Below, one piece after another: positions 1 through 8,252 of a stretch of 15,709 nucleotides of DNA. The stretch lies in contig CAYVFC010000173.1 of assembly GCA_964450715.1 (NCBI GenBank), positions 1 through 15,709 on the forward strand. The letters are read 5' to 3'. Origin of the DNA: CAYVFC01 sp964450715 (lineage in GTDB: Bacteria > Myxococcota_A > Polyangia > Polyangiales > JAFGIB01). The notes under the pieces are model-generated. The model did not search any database and was not told the DNA's origin. It saw only the letters and a list, made by a program, of their open reading frames with translations. Each line of letters begins with the position of its first letter. Position 1 is the stretch's first letter. Position numbers and translations under genes: made by a program.

Positions 1-38
1 GGACGACCCTCGTGATTTCAGACCCTTACGCCCTCAGG

Positions 39-1235
39 TCAGGAGGTCTGAATTATGGCCGGAGGCTGAGCTCCGCGATCCATGCGCACGCCGGATGTCT
101 CGATCCAGACGCACTCACCGCTCTTCGTCTTCACTCGATACTCGTGCGTCTCGCGATCGCTGCCATGCTCGAGGATTTCTAGAAGATTCTGGTAGGCCCT
201 CGGCAGATCGGCTTCGTCCAATAAATCCGGATAGGCGACTTTCGGGATGTCCGATCTCTGATACCCCACGAGGGCCAGCGCTCTATCGTTGGCGTCGAGA
301 AACCGCCCGTTAATATCGCTAACTAGAAACATCTCCAGAGATCGGTCGAATAGCGTTCTGAAGCGCTGTTCGCTCTCCTTTAAAGCTTTTTCCGCTTGTT
401 TTCTCCCGGTAGTGTCCGTGGCGATGCAAAAAATGATGCTCTCCTGCCCCGACTTTTCGATGCGAACTCCTACCATGTCCATCCAGAGGTCATCGCCGGA
501 TTTTGTCCGCATGCGCAGCTCAAACGTGTCGACCATTTCGCGCTTCTCGATCTGTTTCAGGGCGCCTCTGGTCTTGGCAGCGTTTTCCTCGTCCAGTGTG
601 TCCAAGAAGTTTCTTCCGATGATCTCTTCGGGGTGGTAACCGGATAGCGATACGGCGCGATCGTTTGTATCGAGGATATGACCGTCTGAATCCAATACGA
701 AAATGACTTCCGGGGAATAATCGAATAAAGCGCGAAAAAACTTATCGCTGCCCCGAAGCGTCTCTTCGGTCCTTTTCCTATTCGTAACATCTCTGGCGAT
801 TGCCAGGATACATTCCGAATCATGTTCCGTCGTTATCCGACTGGCCGTTACTTCAATCCATTTGCCTTCGCCCTCGCGGTTCAAGAGCTTCAGTTCATGG
901 GGCCTCGAACCGGTCCCCAATCGAATGACGCTCGCGAGAAAATCTCCGATCCCGCCGGTGTGTTCGCCGCTCACGATAGCGGTAAGGTTCGTATGTAAGA
1001 GCTCGGCGGGGGAATAGCCCAGGAGCGGGAAGACGCGTTCGCTGACATCCAGGATTTGACCGTCGCCGTCCAGCAACAAGAAAACTTCCGGGGCGGCGTC
1101 TAGGATGGCAGGGGAAATCGCCTGCTTGAGCAGGACGCCAGCCGCCCTCGCCGAATCGCGGGGCGGGGCTTCTGAAGCAGGCAGATCCGCGGAATTCGAC
1201 GCGCCGGTCTTTTCTGGTCTCTTTTCCTTTACCAA
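39..1235 (-). CDS. Triple-PAS domain protein without an output domain (probably truncated)
   Basis: A 398-residue soluble protein made of three tandem PAS modules, at roughly residues 40-155, 165-282 and 290-398. Each repeats the pattern hydrophobic-D-x-(D/N)-G-x-(I/F)-L-D, then GY or similar, then W-(I/M)-E/D near the end of the sheet. PAS domains sense ligands, redox or light, or mediate protein contacts. No membrane segment, histidine kinase, GGDEF, EAL or DNA-binding domain is present. The first two modules close with D-x-T-x-R-K; the third stops inside that last strand (AIIQTS, then TGA). All three frames close within about 40 bases, so no nearby single frameshift restores more protein. 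The start is TTG; an AAGGG overlapping the stop of the upstream FHA gene sits 8 bases before it. Gap to the FHA gene is 11 bases, so the two are probably co-transcribed. Sensory role is known for the family; what it signals to is not visible. Confidence 0.8.
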   Translation of the reverse strand: MVKEKRPEKTGASNSADLPASEAPPRDSARAAGVLLKQAISPAILDAAPEVFLLLDGDGQILDVSERVFPLLGYSPAELLHTNLTAIVSGEHTGGIGDFLASVIRLGTGSRPHELKLLNREGEGKWIEVTASRITTEHDSECILAIARDVTNRKRTEETLRGSDKFFRALFDYSPEVIFVLDSDGHILDTNDRAVSLSGYHPEEIIGRNFLDTLDEENAAKTRGALKQIEKREMVDTFELRMRTKSGDDLWMDMVGVRIEKSGQESIIFCIATDTTGRKQAEKALKESEQRFRTLFDRSLEMFLVSDINGRFLDANDRALALVGYQRSDIPKVAYPDLLDEADLPRAYQNLLEILEHGSDRETHEYRVKTKSGECVWIETSGVRMDRGAQPPAIIQTS

Positions 1236-1246
1236 AGGGGTATCCC

Positions 1247-1888
1247 TTACTTATCGTGGACGATCTCCCAGAGTGTTTCGGGTAGAAGGAAAACAGCGCG
1301 TACGGAGCCGAACCTGACCTCGTCACCCGAATCGAGCCGAGTTAATGTACGAGACTCGATACGTTCGGCCTTTGCTACCGTTCCGTTTTTACTTCCGGCG
1401 TCCGCGATAAAGACGGCGCCGGACCCGTCGGTTTCAAGCCAGGCATGAAACTTGGAAACGCTCTCATGTCGCAGAACGACGTCCTTGTTTCGTGATCGAC
1501 CGATAGAAATACGGTCGATATACGCGGTCTCCTGTTTACGTTTGACCAGCGGCACGATTGCGTGGGGCGCCGAGGCCATTCGTTCGCGGATTGCTTTCGT
1601 ATCGACGTCGCTTTGAGGTGCGCTCGCTTTGATGTCAGCCCTACTGCTTTTCGATCCCTGATAGGCGGTACGGGTATGGAACTCCAGGGCGGCCGGTTCT
1701 CCTGTGGGACTCGTGTTCCGTCTCGATCGTGGCGCGTAATGCTCGAGCAAGTCGTCGAGAATCGTATCGGTGGGACCGTTTATACGTACGCACAAGAAAG
1801 GGGTCTCGCCGAAAACCGCCAGGAAATTGCGAAGCGTCTGCTCTAGGATTTTATGAACAAGTTCCCGTGGATATAGGTTTTCACGCAT
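1247..1888 (-). CDS. FHA-domain protein
   Basis: 213 residues. The C-terminal part (about 121-205) is a forkhead-associated domain, a phosphothreonine-peptide binding module: IGRS at 129-132, the S-x-x-H element (S145, H148) and DAGSKNGT at 163-170 are the classic conserved positions. The first 110 residues are not recognised; a helical opening segment (1-30) is followed by a Ser/Arg/Ala-rich, probably flexible linker (50-100). No transmembrane segment is seen. FHA proteins usually act in Ser/Thr-kinase signalling, secretion or regulated assembly; no kinase or phosphatase lies in the window. The start ATG at 1886-1888 has no good Shine-Dalgarno sequence, and no better in-frame start is visible upstream. 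It is the first gene of the cassette with the PAS protein. Base composition of this pair is more AT-rich than the genes beyond 2229. Confidence 0.85.
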   Translation of the reverse strand: MRENLYPRELVHKILEQTLRNFLAVFGETPFLCVRINGPTDTILDDLLEHYAPRSRRNTSPTGEPAALEFHTRTAYQGSKSSRADIKASAPQSDVDTKAIRERMASAPHAIVPLVKRKQETAYIDRISIGRSRNKDVVLRHESVSKFHAWLETDGSGAVFIADAGSKNGTVAKAERIESRTLTRLDSGDEVRFGSVRAVFLLPETLWEIVHDK

Positions 1889-1971
1889 ATCGATTGCAGG
1901 TAGGCAATGGAAATCGGGCGAATTTAGCGCCGTTATGCGATTAAGACCAGTTTCGCCAATCCGGGAATTGC

Positions 1972-1977
1972 TGTCAA
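1972..1977 (-). promoter_or_regulatory. Possible -35 box for the FHA-PAS cassette
   Basis: A perfect TTGACA lies on the minus strand about 84 bases before the FHA start. The hexamer 17 bases downstream (GAAACT, 1949-1954) is a poor -10, so this is only a candidate. The rest of 1889-2014 shows no gene. Confidence 0.2.
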
Positions 1978-2014
1978 TCCGAGACCCGCCCCGCCCGAAA
2001 GACGATAGGAGTAT

Positions 2015-2224
2015 TTATGATATGGCTTCTGGTCTCCTGGTCGCGCACCCCTCGGCCGACGCGTCCAGGCCGGCATCAGCGCCTTTGGCTGCGGCCTCGC
2101 CCTCGCCCGCCTCCTCGGCGCAGCCCCAGAGCAGCAGCACCAGTAGTGCCGCACCGGCCAGGCTGTACCCCGGCGCCCGCGTGAAGCCGTTCCCGCGCGG
2201 TTCCGCGAAACGCGGCTCTTCTAT
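2015..2224 (-). pseudogene. Lipoprotein-like small reading frame with no normal start codon
   Basis: Immediately after the GH65 stop, a 69-codon frame encodes a hydrophobic stretch ending LLLWGC, followed by an Ala/Glu/Gly/Asp-rich tail (AEEAGEGEAAAKGADAGLD). This is what a lipoprotein signal peptide with lipobox L-W-G-C and a flexible post-cysteine tether looks like. The frame ends in TAA at 2015-2017. There is no ATG, GTG or TTG between the GH65 stop and the hydrophobic segment: the first plausible codon is ATA at 2222-2224, directly abutting AAAAGG. The frame stays open upstream into the GH65 gene but without a usable start in the part I read. It could be a decayed lipoprotein gene, a gene with a sequencing or point error at its start, or chance in GC-rich DNA. 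No family is recognised. Confidence 0.3.
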
Positions 2225-2228
2225 CCTT

Positions 2229-5200
2229 TTACGCCTTGATCGTCTTGGCCTTGCCCGGGGCCAGCAGCACCTCCTGCCCCAGGACGGTAATCGGCACCTT
2301 GCCGTTGCCCTTGCCCAGCGCGGCGGCCTTGACGCCCTGCTGCGTGTATTCGAGCTGGTACCAGGTGCCCTGGTGGCAGAACTTGAAAGCCAGGCGCTTC
2401 CAGTGGGCTGGCAGGTGGGGCGATACCGCGGGCACGTCGCCCGAAAGGTCGAGGCCGCCGAAGTAGCGGTAGATAAGATCCAGGGTGCCGCCCATCACCC
2501 CGCAGTGGATGCCCTCCAGCGTGGTGCCTCCCTGGGTATCGTTGATGTCTGATTCCATCGCCTCGAGGAACCATTGCCAGGCGGTATCCCCGCTGTAGAT
2601 GTAGCTGGAGAGAAGCGCGTGCACTACCTTGCTCAGGGTGGAACCGTGGCTGGTACGCCCCTCGTAGTACTCGTAGTTACGCTTCAGGAAGGTGATAGGG
2701 TTTCGCACCTTGTAGCCGAGCTGGGTCATGACCCGTTTGACCTCGCGCGGCGCCAGCACGTACCAGGTCATCAGCGTGTCGGCCTGCTTGGCTACCCTAT
2801 AGCGATCGGGGGAGTCGCCCTCGGCCTTGAGGATGCGGTCCATGCGGTGGATGTCGCCGTATTTCTCGCGGTAGGCTTTCCAGTCCAGCTCTTTCAGGCC
2901 CATGTAGCCCTCGAACTGGCTGATCACGCCCTGGTCGGTGAGCTTGACGTTCATCTTGCGGGTGATGTCGCGCCACTTGTCGGTCTCTTTCTCGTCGAAG
3001 CCGATCTTGCTGGCGATGCGCGCGAGATCTCTTTCCGGCAGCTGCTCGAGCAGCTCCAGGCTCCGCTCCAGGCACCAGACCACCATGATGTTGGTGTAGG
3101 CGTTGTCCTTGATGCCGTCCTTCTTCGACCGGGGCAGCTTCTCGTGGAACTCGTCCGGCCCCATCACGCCGTCGATGTGGTACTTGCCCGTCTTCGGGCT
3201 CTTGCGGGCGATGCTGGCCCAGAAGCGGGCGATCTCCAGCATTATCTCCGCTCCGCACTCGCGCAGGAAGGCCTGGTCCCCGGTCGATTGCACGTACTTC
3301 CAGGTGTTGAAGAAGATGGCGATGGAGACGTGGCGCTGGCGCCGGCTGAGGTCGGGCCCCCAGGAGTCGCTCTTGGGGTTGTAGTGGACCTCCTGCGTCT
3401 CCTCGTCGCCGCCGTCGCAGGTCTGCCAGGGATACATGGCGCCCCGGTAGCCGTTTTCCTGGGCGTACTGGCGGGCGCCTGGAAGCCGGCGATAGCGGTA
3501 GCGGAGCAGCGCTCGGGTGATGTCGGGGAAGTGCAGGTTGAAGAAGGGCAGAATGTACAGCTCGTCCCAGAAGACGTGGCCGCGATAGGCCTCGCCGTGC
3601 AGCCCGCGCGCCGGCATTCCCACGTCGAGTTGCTCGACATGGGGCGAGGCGGTGACCAGCAGGTGGTAGGCGTGCAGCCGCGCCACCATCTGCACGAAGC
3701 GGTCGCCGTCGATCTCGATGTCGGCCTTGTCCCAGAGCCTCTCCCAGGCCCGGGCGTGGGCCGCGCGCAGCGCCTGGAAGGAGCGGGCGCCGGCGCAGGC
3801 ATTTGCCGCCGTTCGTGCCGGGTTGCGCTCCCCGCGGTCCAGCGAGGTGTATACGGCGACCAGCTTCTCCAGCGTATAGCGGCCGTTCTCGTGCGCGAAG
3901 AAGCTCAGCTGCTCGCCGACCTTGCCCCGGTGGCGGACCATCTTCTTGCGCGCCTGAAGCGGCTTGCCGTCCCCGAGCAGGCGGTGCTTGGCCGCCATGT
4001 GGATCTGGTAGTCGCTGGCATTGGTCTTGACGTGCAGGAACACGCCTTCCTTGGTCGCACCCTCGTCCACCGGTTCCAGGTGGTCCTGGCGCAGCGCGCG
4101 GTAGCGGGCCACGCCGTCGTTGATCACCGTGCCGTCCAGCGAGGAGCGGATGGTGATCTCATCGCTGTAGTTGAGCGGCGTGACGCAGTAGCGGATGGCG
4201 CACAGGTGCGGATCGGCCATGGAGGCCAGCCGGCGGCTCTGCACGCGGGTGATACGCCCCAGCTGGTCCTTGCAGACAATGGTGCGGCAGAGCACCGCCT
4301 GTCGCAGGTCCAGATCCTCGACGTAGCTGAGCAGCTGCTGGCGCAAGGGGCTCTCGAACGGACCCTTGCCCACCCGGTACTCGATGAGCAGCCAGTTGGG
4401 GCAGTTGACCAGGTCATTGTTGTAGATATCCCGGCCGTGCATGGGGGTGGGGATCTTGTTGTAGATGCCCGCCAGGTAGGTGCCGGGGTAGTGGATCTGG
4501 CCCGCGCTCTCGCCCTCGAAGGCGCCGCGCACCCCCATGTACCCGTTTCCCACCGCGGTCAGCGTCTCTCGCAGCTTCTCGCCCTCCGGGTCGAAGCCGC
4601 GGTAGGTCAGGTGCCAGCCGTCCTGCTCGATGCCCTCCCGGAACCAGGCCTGTACGGCGCTCAGCGGCATCTCCGCCATGTCGCGCACCACCAGGTCCGC
4701 GCCGTTCTGAAGCAGCGACCCGCCGTCGATGCTGCGGGCGATTCCCAGGCAGAGGCCGAAGTTGCCGTTGCGGCCGGCCTGTACCCCGGAGATGGCGTCC
4801 TCGACCACCACGCACTCGCCCGGCCTCAGGCCCATCTTCTCGGCGCAGACCACGAAGATGTCGGGGTCGGGCTTGCCGGTCAGCCCCAGCTCGGCCGAGA
4901 CCACGCCGTCGATCCGGGCGTCGAACAGCTTCTCGATGCCGGCCAGCCGGATGATGAGCTGGCAGTTGCGGCTCGACGAGGCTACCCCTACCTTGAGGCC
5001 GCGCCGGCGGGCCTCCTTGATCCACGCCACCGAGCTCTGGAACACGTCCGGCCCCTCGCGTTTGAGCACCTTCTGGAAATCCTTGTTCTTGCGGTTTCCC
5101 AGCCCGCAGACGGTTTCGGCCTCGGGCGGATCGCTCATCTCGCCGAAGGGCAGCTCGATGCCGCGCGACTCTAGGAAGCTCTTGACCCCCTGCATGCGCG

Positions 5201-5390
5201 GTTTGCCGTCTACGTAGAGCAGGTAGTCGTCGTCCGGATCGAAGGGGACAAAGGGCTTGCCTTCCCGGTCGGCTACCTTTTTCAAATAGTCGTTGAACAT
5301 GCTTTCCCAGGCCAGAGCGTGGACGCGCGCGGTGCCCGTGATCACGCCGTCCAGATCGAGCACCGCTCCCTTGAGCTCGTTACGCCTCAT
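2229..5390 (-). CDS. Beta-phosphoglucomutase-like HAD / GH65 disaccharide phosphorylase fusion
   Basis: 1053 residues in two enzymes. Residues 1-250 are a subclass-IA HAD domain of the beta-phosphoglucomutase type: nucleophile/acid pair D12 and D14 in LDLDG, GKPDPD with Lys173, and VVEDAISG near 195 for Mg binding. Residues 255-1053 are a GH65 phosphorylase: ETLTAVGNGYMGVRG opens the N-terminal beta-sandwich, the (alpha/alpha)6 barrel carries GPDEFHE with the likely general acid E747, and phosphate-site motifs follow at KQAD (K868-Q869) and HGS (915-917). GH65 enzymes are inverting and release beta-glucose 1-phosphate from maltose, trehalose, kojibiose or similar sugars; the HAD domain would isomerise it to glucose 6-phosphate. 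Substrate cannot be fixed from sequence. No signal peptide: cytoplasmic. The start ATG is supported by GGAGGG 6-7 bases upstream. It lies 30 bases after the HAD gene, so the two form an operon. Fusion of these two activities is, to my knowledge, seen in other bacteria as well. Confidence 0.93.
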   Translation of the reverse strand: MRRNELKGAVLDLDGVITGTARVHALAWESMFNDYLKKVADREGKPFVPFDPDDDYLLYVDGKPRMQGVKSFLESRGIELPFGEMSDPPEAETVCGLGNRKNKDFQKVLKREGPDVFQSSVAWIKEARRRGLKVGVASSSRNCQLIIRLAGIEKLFDARIDGVVSAELGLTGKPDPDIFVVCAEKMGLRPGECVVVEDAISGVQAGRNGNFGLCLGIARSIDGGSLLQNGADLVVRDMAEMPLSAVQAWFREGIEQDGWHLTYRGFDPEGEKLRETLTAVGNGYMGVRGAFEGESAGQIHYPGTYLAGIYNKIPTPMHGRDIYNNDLVNCPNWLLIEYRVGKGPFESPLRQQLLSYVEDLDLRQAVLCRTIVCKDQLGRITRVQSRRLASMADPHLCAIRYCVTPLNYSDEITIRSSLDGTVINDGVARYRALRQDHLEPVDEGATKEGVFLHVKTNASDYQIHMAAKHRLLGDGKPLQARKKMVRHRGKVGEQLSFFAHENGRYTLEKLVAVYTSLDRGERNPARTAANACAGARSFQALRAAHARAWERLWDKADIEIDGDRFVQMVARLHAYHLLVTASPHVEQLDVGMPARGLHGEAYRGHVFWDELYILPFFNLHFPDITRALLRYRYRRLPGARQYAQENGYRGAMYPWQTCDGGDEETQEVHYNPKSDSWGPDLSRRQRHVSIAIFFNTWKYVQSTGDQAFLRECGAEIMLEIARFWASIARKSPKTGKYHIDGVMGPDEFHEKLPRSKKDGIKDNAYTNIMVVWCLERSLELLEQLPERDLARIASKIGFDEKETDKWRDITRKMNVKLTDQGVISQFEGYMGLKELDWKAYREKYGDIHRMDRILKAEGDSPDRYRVAKQADTLMTWYVLAPREVKRVMTQLGYKVRNPITFLKRNYEYYEGRTSHGSTLSKVVHALLSSYIYSGDTAWQWFLEAMESDINDTQGGTTLEGIHCGVMGGTLDLIYRYFGGLDLSGDVPAVSPHLPAHWKRLAFKFCHQGTWYQLEYTQQGVKAAALGKGNGKVPITVLGQEVLLAPGKAKTIKA

Positions 5391-5420
5391 GCGAATCCCT
5401 CCATGGCCTAAGACGGTTGC

Positions 5421-6635
5421 CTACTCTGCCAGCGCGTTGAGGATCGTCGCCAGCGCGTCCGGGGACGGAACGGTGAGCGCTTGGGCGCATGCTCCGTCCA
5501 CGCAGGCGCGCAGCTCCTCCTCGGTGGTGACGAACACGGCGAAGGTTTCCCGGGTATGCGCCACCACCGCTTCGATCATGGGCGTGTCCGACGCGGTATC
5601 GCCGCACACCAGGTGCGGCCCTCGCGCCAGCTCCAGCCCCAGCTCCCCGGCCAGGTAGTTGACCGAGTCGGCCTTGTTGAAGTCCTTGAGCCCCTCCTCG
5701 GCGCTCTGGAAGGTGAGGATGATCTCCAGATCGAGCCCCGTGTCCTCGATGCGGAAGAAGCTCCCCTCCGGGTCCAGCTCCCGGACCACACCCGCGATCG
5801 TCTCCCTAAAGGCCAGCGACTGTTCGTCGGGGATCGAGTTGCAGTTGTCCTGCCGCGCGATGGTGGTCTGGCCAAACTTGAGCTGCAGCCCCGAGCCGAT
5901 CAGTCCGAATTTCTGGTAGTCGACCTCCTCCACCAGCGCCTTGAGCTGCCGGTTGAGCCGGTCGAGCATGGCCTGCCTTTCGGGCTTGACCCGGAAGGCG
6001 CGCCGGGCGCCGTTCCGATCGATGAACTCGCGACCCTTGCTGGCTGCCAGGACGAACTTTTTCTCGGGGATGACGCTGACGTCGACGATGCCGGGATCCG
6101 TCAGAGGCGCCGAGGTGATGATGATGGGGTTCTCGCAGCAGGCCTCGGCGAAGCGGGTCAGAAATACCGCGTTGTAGATGGACTGCACGCTGGAGCGGTA
6201 GCGGCCGCAGTAGTTGTTGATGGTGCCGTCGCGGTCGGTGATGAAGCAGTTGAACTTCTTACCGGCCAGCAGCGCCACGCCGGCCCCTACTTGCTGGTCA
6301 AAGCCCGGATGCAGCGAGGCCAGGTACCCGAGCAGCTCGTTCTCGCCCCGTTCCAGGTAGAGGATGTCCTTCTTGAGCTCGCCGATCTCGTAGTCCAGCT
6401 CGACGTCCATTCGCGTCTTTTCGTCGAGGCGGAGCAGGTAGCGGCCGCCAGCGAAGGGGACGGCCTGGAGCGAGTCGAGCGCGTTGCGGAGCGAGACCAG
6501 GTCGTCCGGCTCGACGGCGCGTCCATCCAGGATCTGCTCGACCACGCGCGCGCGCAGCTCCCGGGTCTGTGCCATCAGGTCGTAGAAGGCCTTGAGTGTA
6601 CGGATATCTTTCTTCTCGATGGGGGGAGAAATCAT
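5421..6635 (-). CDS. HAD-superfamily phosphatase, trehalose-6-phosphate-phosphatase-like
   Basis: 404 residues. The HAD core starts near residue 128: motif I is TDRDGT with D134 (nucleophile) and D136 (acid); motif II is ITSAPL; motif IV is GDTASDTPMI with D346 and D350 as Mg ligands, the spacing seen in subclass-IIB (Cof/trehalose-6-phosphate phosphatase) enzymes. The first 125 residues form a helical, charged extension, longer than in ordinary trehalose-6-phosphate phosphatases, which are typically about 250-300 residues. No signal peptide or membrane span is seen. Its position 30 bases before the phosphoglucomutase/GH65 gene suggests a role in trehalose or another alpha-glucoside phosphate, but substrate is inference. 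The ATG start has only a weak ribosome binding site, and a 42-codon frame (6632-6760) overlaps it as ATGA, so translational coupling is possible. Alternative: a phosphatase for another sugar phosphate, such as a glucosyl- or mannosyl-phosphoglycerate. Confidence 0.75.
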   Translation of the reverse strand: MISPPIEKKDIRTLKAFYDLMAQTRELRARVVEQILDGRAVEPDDLVSLRNALDSLQAVPFAGGRYLLRLDEKTRMDVELDYEIGELKKDILYLERGENELLGYLASLHPGFDQQVGAGVALLAGKKFNCFITDRDGTINNYCGRYRSSVQSIYNAVFLTRFAEACCENPIIITSAPLTDPGIVDVSVIPEKKFVLAASKGREFIDRNGARRAFRVKPERQAMLDRLNRQLKALVEEVDYQKFGLIGSGLQLKFGQTTIARQDNCNSIPDEQSLAFRETIAGVVRELDPEGSFFRIEDTGLDLEIILTFQSAEEGLKDFNKADSVNYLAGELGLELARGPHLVCGDTASDTPMIEAVVAHTRETFAVFVTTEEELRACVDGACAQALTVPSPDALATILNALAE

Positions 6636-7004
6636 GGGCTCGGCATCTCGCGGACCCCGGCCGCCTCTGTACCGATCGCCGTCATCCGTAACGGGGTAAA
6701 GGCTCCGTGTTCTCCGGGTGAGACGCGATGGCGGTCCGGAGCATCTCGGTCGAATGCCATGGGCTATCTCGGTGGCCTAAAGACGGGCATCGACTCGGGT
6801 TTCGCTCCATCGTTCATCGGCGGTTTTCGGTTTCCGGCAGAAGATAGAAAGCGTAAATAATTACGGCGATTTTAGCGGAAATTCTCCGGATCGGAAAGCG
6901 AAATCGGCCGGAAATATAGGGCTTGTCGGCTGGACGACCGTGTGGGATAGAAGCGGCAACATCGGATCGAGAGGTCGGTCACCAGAGGAAGACGAGCCCC
7001 GAGA
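6636..7004. other. Divergent intergenic region between the HAD phosphatase and the Ste24 protease
   Basis: 369 bases with no convincing gene. It must hold the promoters of both divergent units. On the minus strand TAAAAT (6868-6873) could be a -10 for the HAD-GH65 operon, but no good -35 is at the right distance. On the plus strand TATAGG near 6916 could be a -10 for the protease gene, again without a convincing -35. The part 6840-6920 is locally AT-rich, as expected for a promoter zone. A 42-codon minus-strand frame ends on the HAD start codon. No riboswitch that I can name is seen. Confidence 0.4.
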
Positions 7005-8252
7005 ATGAATCCCTACCTGATATTCGTCCTGGCCGTCATCATCCTCTCCTTCGCGATCGAGGCCCTGTCGAACTACCTCAACCTGAAGCACGCGGCCGAG
7101 GCGCTCCCCGACGAGTTCCGCGGCGTGTACAGCCCCGAGAAGTACCGGGAATCTCAGGCCTACCTGAAGGAGAACAGCCGCTTCAACGGGATCTATGGGG
7201 CGTTTCAGACCGTGTTGGGACTGCTGATGATCCTGGGCGGGGGGTTCAACCTCATCGATCTGGTGGCGCGCGGTTTCGGGTTGGGGACGATTCCCACCGG
7301 ACTGCTCTTTTACGCCATCGTCGCTCTGGGCTGGAAAGCGCTGACCTTGCCCTTTTCCCTCTACGGCACCTTTGTCATCGAGGAGAAATACGGGTTCAAC
7401 CGCACCGCCTTGCGGACCTACCTGGCGGATCTGGCCAGAGGGATCGCGCTCTCGGTATTGATCGGCGGGCCGATGCTTGCCGTCATCCTCTGGCTGTTCG
7501 AGACCGGGGGCTCCCTGGCCTGGCTCTATTGCTGGGCGGCGGTGACGGTCTTTCAGCTCTTCATGCTCTTCATCGCGCCCGTATTGATCCTGCCGCTCTT
7601 CAACCGCTTCGAGCCCCTGCCGGAGGGGGAGCTCAGAAGCGAGATCGAGCGTTACGCGAGGGAGCAGCGCTTCGCCATGAAGGGCGTTTTCACCATGGAC
7701 GGCTCGAAGCGGTCCAGCAAGGCCAACGCCTTCTTCACCGGGTTCGGCGCCTCGCGGCGCATCGTGCTTTTCGACACGCTGATCGAGAAGCACTCCGTGT
7801 CCGAGCTGGTCGCCGTGCTGGCGCACGAGATGGGCCACTACACGCAGGGCCACATCTCGAAGATGATCGTCTGGTCCACCCTGCAGTTCGGGATCGTCTT
7901 CTATTTGCTATCGATCTTCATCAACAACCGAGGGCTGTTCGACGCCTTCGGCATGGAGAAGCTGTCCATCCACGCCGGCCTTCTCTTCTTTGCCTTCCTC
8001 TACCAGCCCCTCGACATGGTTTTATCCGTGATAGGGCAGTCGATATCGCGTAGACACGAATACGAAGCGGACCGCTACGCGGTGGAAACCCGCGGGGCGC
8101 CGGAGGCGCTTGTCGACGGGCTCAAGAAGCTCAGTGCGGACAGCCTGTCCAACCTCACCCCTCATCCCCTGAAGGTTCTGCTCTCCTATAGCCATCCCCC
8201 CATCCTGGAGCGCATCGCGGCCATCCGGCGGCTGTCATCTCGAACGCAGTGA
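7005..8252 (+). CDS. Ste24-type M48 membrane zinc metalloprotease (CAAX-protease-like)
   Basis: 415 residues, close to the length of the family. An N-terminal multi-span region (hydrophobic segments near residues 3-20, 65-90, 95-120, 145-165 and 170-200) is followed by the catalytic domain with HEMGH (H274, E275, H278) and, further on, EYEAD where E352 is the expected third zinc ligand. Two more hydrophobic segments lie between them (about 288-310 and 320-345). FNRFEPL and the SSKANAFFTG segment before the metal site are typical of Ste24 rather than the shorter HtpX branch. Eukaryotic Ste24 cleaves prenylated CAAX proteins; bacterial members are inner-membrane proteases whose substrates are mostly unknown, probably in membrane protein quality control. 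The ATG is preceded by an AGAGGAAGACGAG purine run. It is the only clear plus-strand gene and stands alone. Its TGA stop is the first three bases of the palindromic element at 8250-8414. Confidence 0.93.
   Translation: MNPYLIFVLAVIILSFAIEALSNYLNLKHAAEALPDEFRGVYSPEKYRESQAYLKENSRFNGIYGAFQTVLGLLMILGGGFNLIDLVARGFGLGTIPTGLLFYAIVALGWKALTLPFSLYGTFVIEEKYGFNRTALRTYLADLARGIALSVLIGGPMLAVILWLFETGGSLAWLYCWAAVTVFQLFMLFIAPVLILPLFNRFEPLPEGELRSEIERYAREQRFAMKGVFTMDGSKRSSKANAFFTGFGASRRIVLFDTLIEKHSVSELVAVLAHEMGHYTQGHISKMIVWSTLQFGIVFYLLSIFINNRGLFDAFGMEKLSIHAGLLFFAFLYQPLDMVLSVIGQSISRRHEYEADRYAVETRGAPEALVDGLKKLSADSLSNLTPHPLKVLLSYSHPPILERIAAIRRLSSRTQ

Noticed and set aside
2203..2215. CCGCG/CGCGG hairpin just after the GH65 stop as a terminator
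   Set aside because: The stem is only 5 bp and no T-tract follows on the minus strand.
2574..5174. Long plus-strand open frame (866 codons) opposite the GH65 fusion
   Set aside because: It is antisense to a gene with clear catalytic motifs; the translation is Val/Leu/Ala/His-rich with no recognisable domain, as expected for the opposite frame of GC-rich coding DNA.
5481..6860. Long plus-strand frame (459 codons) opposite the HAD phosphatase
   Set aside because: Shadow of the minus-strand gene; no domain, no ribosome binding site, low-complexity composition.
6636..7004. Riboswitch or small RNA in the divergent gap
   Set aside because: Several short GC stems are possible but nothing matches a structure I recognise, and there is no terminator-like ending.
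6861..7853. Minus-strand frame opposite the Ste24 protease
   Set aside because: The translation is a charged, Gln/Glu/Asp-rich string with no motif; the plus-strand gene has HEMGH and the third ligand.
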